Source: Citrus sinensis (taxonomy: Eukaryota > Streptophyta > Magnoliopsida > Sapindales > Rutaceae). From it: DNA of 64,000 nt. Positions 14,300-27,498 of the stretch are shown here, piece after piece (position 1 is the stretch's first letter; each line of letters starts with the position of its first letter). Location of the stretch: NCBI RefSeq assembly GCF_022201045.2, contig NC_068557.1, positions 6,200,001 to 6,264,000 on the forward strand. Reading direction: 5' to 3'. Both the position numbers and the translations under genes were made by a program. Below the pieces are notes generated by a model that made no database searches, was not told the DNA's origin, and was given only the letters and a program-made list of their open reading frames with translations.

Positions 14300-14307
14300 G
14301 TTTCGGT

Positions 14308-17300
14308 ATGAAGAAGATGGATTTGGTTTCTGGTTACAAGGTCAGTATATTATTTTGGTCAATGTAATTGAATTAATTTTTTCTTGTAGGAGTTGAACGT
14401 GATATTAGGAATTGATATAATTTTTTTTTTTTTTTTACTTCAAGAATATATTATCACCCTTTCAGTAACTGAATAGCGGCTAGTAAGTGTCTTTACTGGC
14501 TTCTCTGCTTTGTGATTATGTAACGATTTCCTGTGCAGGGGGTTGTTGGGCTTGTTTTTGGCAATGAAAATTCTGCTTCAAGTGAAGATAGGTAAACTAT
14601 TGTTTTATGTTTGTTACCAATCTCTTTATGCATAAAAGTTTTGTCTTTGGATTATGTAATGGACATAATGATGCAATGCAGTTCTAGTTTTACAGATATT
14701 TGGGTGCATTTTGTTTTGAGTTATAGGAAACAGTGATTACTAGTTCCGTGTGGCTACTACATAGTTTTTCTTGCATTCTTTTGTTTAGTAAAGCATACAT
14801 TTGTCTTTATCTGAAACTTGGTTAAAAAGATTAATGTACTCAATGTGTGCTGGTTGATAATAGGTATTTAAGTTTTCAAATTTATCAGGCTTCTATTTAC
14901 CATTTTTATTATGTAGAAAATACCTTAGTTATTCATTCTGATAATTTGCTTGATCAACAAATGTGATCTCATATCCACTTTTGTCTATACCATGCAATTA
15001 ATTTCTCTCCTCGGTTATGAATTGTGTTATCTAACTAACATATGCTACGGTATCAATAGCTACGTTGAGCGCTTGCTCGAACGTATCAGCAATGGTGTCC
15101 TAGCCGAGGACAGGAGAAGTGCTATGACTGAGCTTCAGGCTGTTGTCGCAGAAAGTAAAGGTGCCCAGCTAGCATTTGGAGCAATGGGTCAGTGTTTTGT
15201 TCTTCTTTAATGAAATTAGATTAGTTTCCATTTTTCTTTGTGACGCATAATGTGATTCTCTTACTTTCATTTCAGGCTTCCCTGTAATAATGGTTGTCTT
15301 AAAGGAAGAACGAGATGATGTTGAAATGGTGGGGAATTTCCTCTTCCCTGCTATTTTCTTTCTAATTTTTTATTTTATTTTTTACTCTGGTCCATAGAAA
15401 TTGTTAGTAGAAATCTTTTTTTTTTTTTTTTTGGAAGGAAACAAAGCAAGGACTGAATGGGAATTCCAGGCCTTGAGGGTCGTTTCTTCTTGTCTAAATT
15501 TGGATGTTATGAATCATTCCTTTTCAATGATTATTATATATTTTAATCTCAGAATCTGATTATCTATTCTATCATGTAACAAAGATGGATCTGACATCAA
15601 AATCATCTAATCCTCATGTGCAGGTTCGAGGGGCATTAGAAACACTTGTTAGTGCTTTGACTCCTCTTGATCATGTTAAAGGGCCTAAGAATGAGGTGCA
15701 GCCAGCTTTAATGAACACCGATTTACTTTCCCGAGAAGCCGAAAGCATTTCTCTTCTTCTAAGTTTGTTGGTGAGTTCTATTTATGTTGATTTTAACAGC
15801 TTTAGTATGTTGCTGGTTGTGCACTTTTGTTCTGTAGCTGGCGGACTTATTTATTTTCTTTACCTTTTCTTCTGTTTTTGCAGTCAGAGGAGGATTTCTA
15901 CATAAGATATTACACTCTTCAAGTTTTGACAGTTCTTCTCACAAATTCTCTCAATAGGTATGATTTATGTAGTAAATGCCATTCATCTGTTTATATTTTG
16001 GACTTTTCACGTTATGCTGGAAATGCTGGAAATGCTGGAAAGACTTGTTCTGAGTTCTTCTTCAGGTTACAGGAAGCCATTCTGACCATTCCGCGTGGTA
16101 TCACTCGGCTGATGGATATGCTCATGGATCGTGAGGTATAAAGCTTTTAATACAGGTTTTCTTCTGACAATATAATCCTCAAGGGTCTTTTATCCTATTC
16201 TCTAATTGCAAACTGCATGTTTGCCTTTCTTATCATATTTACATTATTGCCTAGCTTTAACCTACAATATATTTGGTGGGTGGGACTTCCTAAGGGTAAC
16301 ATCAAAATGTTTTGATTGTTTATGCAGTTTGTTGTTTGTTGTGCTCACTCTTCTGTCTTTTATGTATGATTGTGGTTTACCCTGTAGGTCATACGAAATG
16401 AGGCATTACTTCTTCTTACATACTTGACTCGTGAAGCTGAGGTGAGTTTTTTCTTCCTGTAATAATAATAATAATTTCTTTTCATATTTTTCTAAAAACT
16501 TGTGACTATGATTGTTGTTCACCTTTTATGATCCTGATTTACAGAGTGCTCTTAGGGCATCTCCAATGTAGCACTAAACCTAACACCAAATCACCTTTTA
16601 CATCATTTTTGGTGTAAAATGCTTCTCCAATGTAACACCAAAATGGTGTTATGAATAGTATTGCACCAAATATGGTGCAACACTATTCATTTGGTGCTAG
16701 GAAAAAAAAGTCCCAAATATCGTTATTACTTTTTCTTATTTACATATATGTCCTATTTTAAATAATATTTTAAGTTATTATTATTATTTTTGTTATTATT
16801 TTAATTTCATTTTTAATTTTTGAATATTATACTAATATTTTAAATAAAAAATATTCAACACAAAAATTAATAATAAAAGTAAAATGCCAATAAATTAATT
16901 ACTAGATTACATATTACAAAATAAAAAATACAAAATTAAATTAACACAAATTAAAAAAGCTACTACTACTAGCATAAATTAGAACAATTATGTAGTAATC
17001 TGGGAGATCATTATCAGATCCTCTAATTTAGTACTAATTTTCATAATGTACTAATTTAGTTAATTAAATGCAAATTTAATAATTTTCTATATTTTTTTGT
17101 TAATCGATATAAAATTACTTATTACTTAATTATCTATATTAATAGTAATATTTACTGTGTTAATTGAATTAATTCTTGAGAATTAAAAGAATAAAAAGAA
17201 GAATATTATTTTTGGTGTAAAATTAGGTGTAAATGGGTTGGAGATGAAATAGTAATTTAGTGTGAAAAAGGTACATTTTTTGTGTTGGTGTTACACCAAA

Positions 17301-20300
17301 ATGGTGTTAAGCATTGGAGATGGCCCTAGTTTCTATCTAACACATAAAGTTTCATGGCCACAGGAAATTCAAAAAATTGTTGTCTTTGAAGGTGCCTTCG
17401 AGAAAATTTTTAGCATAATTAAAGAGGAAGGAGGTTCAGATGGAGGTGTTGTTGTGCAGGTATACCTTGCAAGTTTTCACTTTCTATCTAGTGCAGTGAA
17501 CCCTGCTCTAATGTCTTTCTAACACAATATCACTGCTCAGGACTGTCTTGAATTATTGAATAATCTTCTACGCAACAATGAATCTAATCAGGTATGTGGC
17601 CTCTGCTGTTAACGTTTTATGCAGTTTTTTTTTCCTGCTATTAAATTCGAGGTTCATGTGATTTAGATACTACTGAGGGAGACTATGGGCTTTGACCCCT
17701 TGATATCAATTTTGAAGCTACGAGGAAGTGCATACAGTTTTACCCAGCAGAAGGTTAGATACTCAGATGTTTGTAGCTGTATGTGGTTGTTGCTATCTTA
17801 GTTGCTGCATATTTTTTGGACTTGCTGTCACAATCCTTACCAGTGATTTCTTGTTGTTTTTTGAACAAACACTATGCCAGTAGACAATTAATCTTCTCAG
17901 TGCATTGGAAACCATCAATTTGCTGATAGTGCGAGGTTCAGAGGCTGATCCTGGGAAAGATGCACACAAGCTAACCAATAAGACGGTTCTAGTTCAGGTT
18001 CTTACAAACTCATTTATGCTGAAATTAATGTCTAAAATGTCGATTAATTTGTGATCTATTATGCTTTACATATGCCTTTTTTGGTCAATGATCGTAGAAA
18101 AAAGCATTGGACAATCTGCTAATGTTGGCCGTTGAGAGTCAGTGGGCTCCTGTAGCTGTCCGTTGTGCGGTACGAGAGCTGTTTTGGATCTTTGTATTTT
18201 TTGTATTCTTCTTTCTTCTGTGAAGCACATTTGTAGAAGTCATTCTTCCTTTTTGATCCCTTGTTTCTCTAAGTATATCTGCAAACAAAAAATTGAGGAA
18301 CTCATGAAGATGCCTAGTTCTATCTCTATTAATCTTTCTTTCGTTACAGTCAATAACTGGAATGAAGAACAGAGAGGAAATCATGAGGCCTTGACATGCC
18401 TTAAGACTTCTGATAACCTAAAACCTCATCCTCACATAATTTAGTTTGTTGATATATCAAGTTCTATCTGTATTAATCTTTCTTTCTTTACAATCAATTA
18501 CTGGAATGAAGAATAGAAAGGAAATCATAAGGCTTTGATTTAAGAGGAAAGCTTTAAGACTCCATTAAAGCCTTCAACCTTGTTGATTGCATGGTTTCAT
18601 TAGAAGCTGAGAACAGAATGTTGCTTATCATTTGGATTTTATGCAAATGGGTAATCTTGCAATTAATTTGTGTAGTTAATAATCCTGATCTTATTGGATT
18701 AGACCCATCCTGAAATTTATACATATGTCTTGCTTTTAGCTTCCCCCCACTATCCTTGTGCAGTGGCAGCTTCAGCACTGATATGTGCTAATGAGTGGTT
18801 ATTTATTCACTTTGTCAGGCATTGCGGTGCATTAGTGATATAATTGCTGCACATCCCAAAAACCGTGATGTCCTTGCAAGCAAAGTTCTTGGTGAGGAAC
18901 CACAAGTTGAAGCTGCTCTGAATTCTATTCTGCGAATCATTTTGAGGACATCTAGTATGCAAGAGTTTCTTGCAGCCGACCGTATCTTTAACAGCTTTTG
19001 TGAGGTTGCTACTCTTTAGTAATTTTGTAAATTTCATTGTTCTATGTTGTTTATTCATATTTACAAGTTAAAATTTTTTGCTTACATACATATATATTAT
19101 TCTTATTCTAATTTTTTGAATTGTTTCTCAGAAAAATCCAGATGGCCAAGCAATGTTAACTTCCACTTTAATTCCTCAACCACAATCAATGAGTCATGCT
19201 CCCCTCGAGGAGGATGTGAACATGTCATTTGGAAGGTCTGTTTGTTTCATATATGACAATTGCTTTTCTTTTTCTGGTCTGTCTAATACTTTATCTTGAA
19301 TTTGAACTTGAACTTGGATGATGTGAATCGTCTAATGAGATCTACTTGCATGGCAGCATGCTGATACGTGGTCTTACTTTGGGTGAAAGTGATGGTGATC
19401 TTGAGGTAAGATGATTCCTTTAGTATCTTTGATCACAACTTCTGGAGAAGAATGAGGCATTTTTCTCCCCACTAGAATGCGCAATGATTAAGAGATACTG
19501 ATCCGTGCTGCAGAGAGCATAAGATAAATTTCTTGGTGCTTTCTACATGAGATCAATCTAGCTAATACTGTGAAGTGCAGGTTTGTTGCAGAGCTGCTAG
19601 CGTACTCTCTCACATACTGATGGACAATTTGCAATGCAAAGAACGGGTATGTGATGCCAATTTATTCAGTTTACTCTTAATCTGCATCTATTACTTCAAT
19701 TAAGATATATTTGAATTGTTTCTTTCAAAAGTTATCAAAAGTTTTCTTGCTAACTTATGTTTCAGACTCTAAAGTGTCAAAAGCTTCTGTCCCTTTGTTG
19801 ATGAATTTCATATCCTCTTATTTTATTTTATTTTTTTATAAAGAAGATTGGAAAGTACCCATCTGTTTTTATAATCTTGGTGAAATAGCGGTATATTCTA
19901 ATTGGTTCATGTTTGTTTTTAGCTATTTATTACCGTATGCCAACTCATTTGCATCATTAAATTATAATTTAAAATTATTTTCTCAGCTGAGGGCTGCAGC
20001 TTGCGTACAAACAACCGACAATTTATATCAGAGAATGGGTTGCGTTTGGCAGTCTAATTATGCAATAATTGGAAAATAATTTTGTGGCGTGCACGAAATA
20101 ATTCTAATTGTGGTGTAATATAATGGATTATACGGCAGAAATAATCATTTGCTCGTGTAATGATATCAGAGTACTCTGATGTAATCCTTAACTTGTCATA
20201 ATTTACAGATGGTACGGCAGTGTTAATAATTTAAATCTACTTTCAGAGTACATAATATCAGAGTAATCTAACATAAGTTTTGCAAGTTAAGGATTATACA

Positions 20301-22815
20301 GCAGTGTAATTACAATTAGAATTATTTCTGAGCACTCTGATGTAAGTTGTCATAATTTAAACAATTGCAGTAACTTGTCAAGTTACAAGTTACATCAGGG
20401 TGGTTACCGAGAAAATAATTCTAATTGTAATTACACTGTCGTATAATCCTTATCGCCATTTTTTTGCTTGCAGATGGGTTTCGTTTGGCAGTATTTTGTT
20501 TTATCTAAAAAATGTTTTGAAGGACGAAAAAACACAACACTTTTCTAATATTTTTGACTGGTACATAATTTAGGACAATTAATTGGAAAATAATTTTTGC
20601 ATTCAGAAACTAGGACTTATGATTTTCATTCCCGTAACTGCACTTTCATTTTCAATACAAGAATTCAAGTGTGTTTTGTTAACAGGTTTATGAAAACATT
20701 GATCAATGCAACTAGCTAAACAAATTTGTAGTCAAAAGATTGCAGATATATATATATTTTTTTTGTGTTTTGGGGAAACAGGATTTCAACCTTTCTCTCA
20801 ACTCCCTTTGGTTTATACTGATTGTGTTCTTGCTTCTCTTTTCTCCATTATTATCTGATTCAGAGAGAATTTGCAGGTTCTACGAATTGAGCTTGAGGCA
20901 CCTATGCCATCTTTGGGAGCTGCAGAGCCACTGATGCACCGTATGGTGAGATACTTGGCTCTTGCTTCGTCGATGAAAACTAAAGATGGCACAGGTAAAG
21001 CAGGGTACATTCAACTGATAATATTGAAACTGCTGGTGACCTGGCTAGCCGATTGTCCTAATGCTGTGCACTGCTTCTTGGATTCACGTCCACACCTAAC
21101 CTATCTGCTTGAGCTGGTGTCAAATCCATCTGCGACTGTGTGCACAAGGGGGCTAGCAGCGGTTCTGTTGGGGGAGTGTGTAATTTATAACAAGTCCAGT
21201 GATACTGGAAGGGATGCTTTTTCTATAGTTGATTCAATAAGCCAGAAAGTTGGGCTTACGTCATATTTTCTGAAGTTTGATGAGATGCAGAAAAGCTTCC
21301 TTTTCTCTTCTGCAAAGCCAACCCAAGCCCTCAAACCATTGACAAGATCAACTGCTGCCAGTATGGCAGAGATTGAAGATATTGATGACAGTGATTTGTC
21401 TGATAAGAAAAATGAGGACCATCCACTTCTCTCATCAATGTTTGATGAACATTTTGTTGACATCATTAAGAGCCTGGAGTCAAGTATCCGAGAAAATATT
21501 GTAGATGTCTACAGTCGTCCAAAGAGTGAGGTGGCAGTTGTGCCTGCTGAACTGGAACAGAGGAATGGAGAAAGTGATAAGGACTATGTCAAGCGGCTAA
21601 AAGCATTTGTGGAGAAGCAGTGCTCTGAGATACAGGTATTTTAGTTTTTCCTAGCTTTGTGCATGTAATCACATTTGATTTGGAAATGACTGGTTTTGGT
21701 GAGGGGAGCCTTAATGGACCCTAAGAAGGCTTCTTAGGTTTTGAAATATTGTTAAGTTGGATACAAAACAATCAGTCCTTTAAGACTTCTTTGGATGAAT
21801 GAAGATTCTCAACCTGTTCAATTTCAACCATTCTTTTGACTAGCAACAGCTGTAAGGTGCTCTGTAAAATAAAAAGACAAAAAGTATCAATGCCCTGGAG
21901 CCACTTAAACTCGCCCTCAAAAGTAAAAAAGGAAAAATGGGCCGACTTGAAAGTGGGACTGTATGTAAATCGACTGAACAAGGTCATCTGATTCTATAGA
22001 TGTGTGACTTCGATGCTACTACGCACGTCCTCAGTCGGTCTGCTAACTTGCTACTTCTGATGTAACTTGTCATTATATCAGAGTCCTTTGTTCCGGTCAT
22101 AATTATTCTTTGTTCCAGAAATCATGATTGTGTTTTTCATCATTTTTAGATTTCTGTTTAGATAGGGCAGGCTTATCGTTAATCATTTTTTGGTCATGTA
22201 AGGTTTTATATATTTTAATGTGGAATAAAGTGGTAACATTTTTCCCCCCTTATTTTATAGAAACTTCTTGGTCGGAATGCAACTTTGGCTGAGGAGCTGG
22301 CAAAGATAGGTGGGGGTGGTGCTTCCCAATCTGAGCAAAGGGCAAGTGGAGCCTTGGATAGAGTCCAGGTCGAGACACTCCGTAAAGACCTTCATGAAGC
22401 ATCACAACGGTTAGAGATCCTGAAGGAGGAGAAGGCCCAGATTGAATCCGACTCATCAATGTATCGAAATTTAGCTGCTAAGATGGAATCTGATTTAAAG
22501 AGTCTATCTGATGCTTATAATTCCCTTGAACAGACCAACTTCCATCTAGAAAAGGAGGTGAAAGCTTTGAAGAGTGGAGGGAGTTCAGTCTCTTCTCCTG
22601 ATGTTGAGGCCATAAAAGCTGAAGCTCGTGAAGAAGCCCAGAAGGAGAGTGAGGCAGAACTGAATGATTTGCTCGTGTGTCTCGGACAGGAGCAAAGTAA
22701 GGTGGAAAAGTTGAGTGCAAGACTGTTGGAGTTAGGGGAGGATGTTGAAAAACTGCTGGAAGGTATTGGAGATGATATGGGACTGCCCGAAGACGATGAA
22801 GAAGAGGAAGACTGA
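14308..22815 (+). CDS. GC6: golgin candidate 6 / p115 (Uso1) vesicle-tethering factor
   Basis: Nineteen coding exons join in phase into 916 residues, close to the Arabidopsis protein (about 914): 14308-14340, 14539-14591, 15060-15187, 15276-15328, 15624-15770, 15884-15957, 16066-16135, 16388-16441, 17364-17459, 17541-17591, 17667-17753, 17884-17997, 18098-18169, 18819-19004, 19132-19235, 19357-19405, 19581-19646, 20877-21635, 22261-22815. The N-terminal part is an armadillo-like head (HPKNRDVLASKVLGE, LLVTWLADCPNAVHCFLDSR), residues about 733-890 are coiled coil, and the tail is acidic (GLPEDDEEEED). The family tethers ER-derived vesicles to the cis-Golgi. An in-frame ATG at 14317 gives the family-typical MDLVSGYKG start and may be used instead. 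Intron 8 holds a MITE and intron 17 holds foldback repeats. Exon 12 follows CAGTAG, where use of the first AG would insert a stop. Confidence 0.95.
16555..17326. mobile_element. MITE in GC6 intron 8 (Tourist/Harbinger- or mariner-like)
   Basis: A 772-bp AT-rich insert begins GGGCATCTCCAATG and ends with the inverted form CATTGGAGATGGCCC (one extra base). It has no coding capacity. TA lies on both flanks (left TTA, right TAG), fitting a TA or degenerate TWA target duplication. Inside each end sit further palindromic 'acaccaaaatggtgtta' words and 'ggtgtaaaat' motifs. It occupies most of the 922-bp intron, and the exons on both sides splice in phase. Confidence 0.75.
18318..18540 (+). repeat. 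diverged tandem duplication in GC6 intron 13
   Basis: A block of about 80 bp from 18318 (agttctatctctattaatc) recurs from about 18458 with scattered substitutions, a period near 140 bp. Both copies contain 'actggaatgaagaa' followed by a GA-rich stretch. It is intronic and non-coding. Confidence 0.6.
20030..20490. mobile_element. foldback/MITE-like repeats in GC6 intron 17
   Basis: Three copies of 'aataattctaattg...ttacac...gtataatcctta' are present: direct at about 20098, inverted at about 20285-20325 and direct at about 20415-20455. Adjacent copies could form long hairpins. Two direct copies of 'gggttkcgtttggcag' sit at about 20037 and 20475, a terminal word seen in plant hAT-type MITEs. 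Exact ends and target duplication are not resolved; nesting of two elements is likely. Confidence 0.5.
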
Positions 22816-23150
22816 TGTTGCTCGTATTGCTTGCTGCTGCATCTTCTTACCCCCCATCCCCAGGTATGGTCGGTTGTGCTGACTCTCACCTTGTACATTT
22901 CGTAACGAACTGTACAGTTCTTCTGTTGTCTATGATATTAACACTTTGGATCAAACTGATCTTTCTTCAGCTGGATTTAAATTATTGTTCCTATAAACCT
23001 TGCTGACTGTCTAATATTGCCATTGATCTAAGTGGTAAGTCATTTGTATCAAATTGACCATTTTCATAATGAATGAGAGTCGGGGAAATTTATTTATTTA
23101 TTTTTTAAATAGAGGTATATTGTAACAAAGGTCTCTATTATATTTGCAGT

Positions 23151-23181
<31 letters not shown>

Positions 23182-24270
23182 TAATCATCATTAATAAAAT
23201 GGGAGCAGGTTTCGTAGCTTTATAGCCAAGTTTGTTCCCAGATTCAATTTTAATTTTGCTGTACGGATGGGTGGATTATGGAAATGTTTCTTTCGTGATT
23301 GAGAAAGGATAAGGGAAACTTTTTGGCTGAACTGTGTATTTGCTCTAGAAGGTTGCTTGTTAATTATTATCAATTATTTATTTATTTATTGGAGTATTAA
23401 TAAAACTAATTTTTAATGTACTTTTGGGTTCAGAAGTCTTAACAAATCCCTGGTTGACAATTGTAAAATAGTATTATATATGTTGTGGCCAATTATTTTA
23501 AATAGTAAAAAAATTGTACTAAAAAGTTAATCTATAAATATTTTATTATTGATATTGTATTTGTATTTATTATATAATTGTAAGGATAATTATTATTTTT
23601 TTTTTTGGCATTGCTTCCATCAAAGAAGGTTATAATTGTTTAGCTGTATATTTGAGCTGAACTTTTATTTTATAATTATTTTAATTTATTTTTAAAAGAT
23701 ATGAGCCCCCAAAGCTGAAATTAATTAAAATATATCTAAACATGGCATAATTAATGTTGTATTCTTAATGAATCATAAATAAGGCTCTATGAAATAATAA
23801 TAATAATAATAAATGATACAATGAAATATTCTGTATATATGGGATAAACTCTAAATTCGAAAGAATAAGAAATAAAATAAACACGCGCTACAAAACAAAA
23901 ATGTCAAAATCGCCCCGCCAAATTTAATAAAGAAAGGGAGCAAACGTTTGAATTTACAAAAGAGGACGATGATGAGTCGATGACACGACAGGAACGGAAA
24001 GCCAGATAAGAAGAACTATTTGGCATTTTGATATGGGTGCCAGTTTTATAGCTTCGGATATACGTAGAGTTGCTGACTCGTATCCACCTCCCTGAGACAA
24101 TGCCGCACCAGCCGTCTACTTGGGCCCCACGTCCTCGGCCCGTGCAGTGCGTCTCAATTAGCAATTATAAAAAGAAAACAAAAAACAAGAAAGAACAATA
24201 CGCAATGCAATTCCCGTTTGGCCTTCTCTTTTCTCAGAGCTTCGAGGCAAACGAGGTTGGGGAAGAAAAA
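22816..24270. other. GC6 3' UTR and intergenic spacer
   Basis: The first 250 bases after the GC6 stop are probably its 3' UTR. A TA microsatellite lies at about 23152-23176, then AT-rich sequence without coding character. The last 200 bases are the glucuronokinase leader and promoter; the frame stays open upstream of its chosen start with another ATG near 24205. Confidence 0.55.
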
Positions 24271-26590
24271 ATGGATCAACTGAATTCTGGTGGTGTTCGG
24301 GTGGGGGTCATAGAGCACAAAGCGTACGCGAGAGTTGGACTGTTGGGTAATCCCAGTGACGTGTACTACGGCCGTACGATCTCATTCAGTCTCGCCAACT
24401 TCTGGGCCTCCGTCAAATTGGAGCCGTCTGATGATCTCGTCATCAAGCCTCACCCTGTTCATGATCTTGTCCAGTTTCAGTCCCTCCACCACTTGGTACC
24501 CTTTTTTCCCCCCCAAAATATCTTGATCTTTTATTAGATAATACATTAATGTTGCCGCTGTTGTTGTTGTTGATGTTGTGATGATGATTACAGATGAATA
24601 GATTGCAAAATGAAGGATATTATGGAGGCGTGCGATTGGTTATGGCTATTTGTAAAGTGTTCTTTAAGTATTGTAAAGATAACAAGATTGATCTTCATAA
24701 GGGAAACTTCACTCTGTCATACGACACCAACATTCCTCGCCAGGTACAATCTTTTTTTTTTTTAAAGAAAAAAAAGAAAAAGATATTGGTGTTCTTCTTG
24801 CATTGTATCCGAAATTTGTTTCTAATAATTGATCGCATTTCCCCAAAAAGGGTTGTACGTTGGATTTTCTTATTATAAAAATGACTTATTGGAGGCGGAA
24901 TCAGTAGATTGATAAATTATTCCCACAATAGTCATTCGATTGGACTTTCTTGTCAGTGCCTGACAGCTGATAATGCTTTTCTTTAATATCCAATACAAGA
25001 TTACTAGTTCATTTTTGGATTAACATAGTCTTTCCATTAGAAGACAAGAAACCCGTGTGAGATAATTTTTGTATTATATACTTTTCATGGCAATGCATGG
25101 CTCAAGTTATAATTTTGACATTTCAGACAGGACTTTCAGGTTCTAGTGCTATCGTTTGTGCCGCCCTGGACTGTCTTCTTGACTTTTACAAAGTCAGGCA
25201 TTTAGTCAAAGTAGAAATCAGGCCAAATCTTATTCTTAATGCGGAGAAAGAACTTGGTATTGTTGCTGGTCTTCAAGATCGTGTGGCACAAGTCTATGGA
25301 GGCCTTGTTCACATGGTATGTGATGTTGTTGATGTAGGTATCTTCAGAAGGTCATATTTGTAGTTGCTGATCATAACAATTTGTTTATCTGTAGGATTTT
25401 CGTAAGGAACACATGGATGAGTTAGGTCACGGTATTTATAAACCAATGGATATTGACCTCCTTCCTCCTCTCTATCTCATCTATGCAGAGAATCCCAGTG
25501 ATTCGGGAAAGGTACCAATAGCTCCCATCTTATCTTTCTTGTTTATGCCTGTTTCACATTTTGTTGACAGCAGATAGTATCTGTGTCTGGGGAAACTTTC
25601 TGTAATATGTGGGGTTCCATTTTCTGAAAGTACTGAAGTTATTAGTTTTTGTTTGTTGATATGTTTATCACCTTCTTTTTCCCAACTTCCTTTTCCAGGA
25701 TTTTTGAAACTTTCTTGTTAAGGCCTGTTAATTGAGGTTTTGCTAGATATCTACTTACTGCCTAAATTGAGGGCTTGTGAGGACTGTCTTTCAAGATGTG
25801 AACTCCTATAAATGGTAATCATACAAACAAATGACATGCTAGTCTCACACAGGTACATAGTACAGTTCGTCAAAGGTGGCTTGATGGTGATGAGTTTATC
25901 ATATCATCAATGAAGGAAGTTGCACAAATGGCTGCAGAAGGACAGGCAGCAATACTTGAAAAGAACTATTCAAAACTTGCAGAACTCATGAATCACAATT
26001 TTGACCTTAGAAGGTAAGGTGTTTGCCCCTAACAAATTTAGATCATATATATGCCAGAAATGAGAGATTAAAGTTACTCCCTACCGTAGATTTTATTTAG
26101 TAAAGCTAAGTTGCAGTGCTAACTAGAAATTAGTTATGTGTATGAAAGGTGCTGTAATGTGAAAATTTTATAGTTTTATGTATATCTCACCGGAAATGGT
26201 GAATCTAGAATTGATGGATTGCTGATACCCTTTGTGACAAAACTGCCATTTACTTCTTAAACTGAATTTTGGTATGTCAGCAAGCCGTATTCATCCATGT
26301 TAGGTTTATTGCTTTTGACTGAAGTTTGGCATGTGATTTATTATAGGCGCATGTTTGGAGATGATGTATTGGGTGCTTTAAACATAGAAATGGTGGAGGT
26401 TGCACGTAGGGTTGGCGCTGCTTCAAAATTTACAGGCAGTGGCGGCGCGGTGATTGCATTCTGTCCCAATGGGCCTTCACAAGTAGAGCTTCTGGAAGAT
26501 GCATGTCGGAAAGCTGGATTTAGTATCGAACCAGTGAAAATTGGCCCCTCTCGTTTAACCGACATTGATGCCAAGACTATGTCACGTTAA
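24271..26590 (+). CDS. GLCAK: glucuronokinase (GHMP kinase family)
   Basis: Six exons join in phase to 361 residues (Arabidopsis GLCAK1 is 362): 24271-24495, 24594-24743, 25127-25315, 25395-25511, 25853-26013, 26347-26590. The enzyme phosphorylates D-glucuronate to glucuronate-1-phosphate in the cytosol, the salvage branch of the inositol-oxygenation route to UDP-glucuronate for cell-wall polymers. Signatures: GHMP motif 2 at residues 127-133 (GLSGSSA, the ATP phosphate loop), the conserved [19 protein letters not shown] stretch, and GHMP motif 3 ([11 protein letters not shown], about 309-319). The start at 24271 gives [20 protein letters not shown], matching the family; an in-frame upstream ATG near 24205 would add 22 residues. 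Which Arabidopsis paralogue (GLCAK1 or 2) it matches best cannot be said. Confidence 0.95.
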
Positions 26591-27498
26591 GAAATTAAGC
26601 AAGCGCTGTGGTTTCTCAAGGGGTAAAAACTAAAAGGGTAAAAATCTGAAGCACATAACTCACAAATCTCAGTATCTAACGCATTGAATTGGTGTAGTAG
26701 ATAAAACCAAATTCTCTTTATGTTTTAAATGCCTCTGCTTGTAAGATGATTTTTAATGTCGGTAAAGTTGAACTTTTCATTACATTACAAATATGATCCA
26801 TATGGAGTTTTGACATTTGAGTCTTCAGAGTGCCAAAATGGTGGTTAAAGTACCAGTTCACACAATGATGGAGGATATTTATAAACACTTTAAAGGGGAA
26901 CATCATAATTTTATTTAAATGGCAATCCAATTGCAAAGATATTTGAGTAATTACTGGTGATGGCTACTACTCAGGTTTAAATTTTTTGACTGTGATTACT
27001 GCTAGCAAAGTATAAAAGTTGAACAGTTCATAAAATGGCAAATCAAGAAACCAAAAGATTTTTTTTTAATTTAATTTATTTATATTTTAATAAGAAAAGA
27101 CCAGAATAGTGCAAGAGCAAGAAACTAGTCTGAAAGTAATCCTAGTCATCGCAGCTGTGTTAACATACTTTTGAACAATTAAAGCTGCTAAGTTCAGCTG
27201 AAAGTTTCCAATCACATTGCAAACACACATCTACCAGTTGCATAATCATGAAAAAAAAAAAAACATCGAATTAAACATTACAATATGATGATATGGGAAA
27301 TCGACAAACATGTATACATTCACTCAGGTTCCATAACACAATTTTCATACTCTCCTTGTGTCTCCCTCAGAACCTTCTCAAATTACAGCATCATCCAAAA
27401 AAATAAACTACAGATATCTACGCTACCATTCTGATACTTAACCATTACACGCATAACATTACAGTAACACATTAATAAAATAACAGTAAAGAAGCAAC
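26591..27498. other. convergent 3' region between GLCAK and the minus-strand 177-codon gene
   Basis: The two genes point toward each other across 0.9 kb. The interval holds both 3' UTRs and AT-rich sequence; no coding frame stands out. Confidence 0.5.

Noticed and set aside
14950-16427. Separate small plus-strand genes between 14.9 and 16.4 kb.
   Set aside because: These are GC6 exons with intron read-through; joined at splice sites they give one continuous protein.
22250-22898. Antisense frames of 69-127 codons over GC6 exon 19.
   Set aside because: Ser-rich translations are the expected shadow of an acidic coiled-coil exon.
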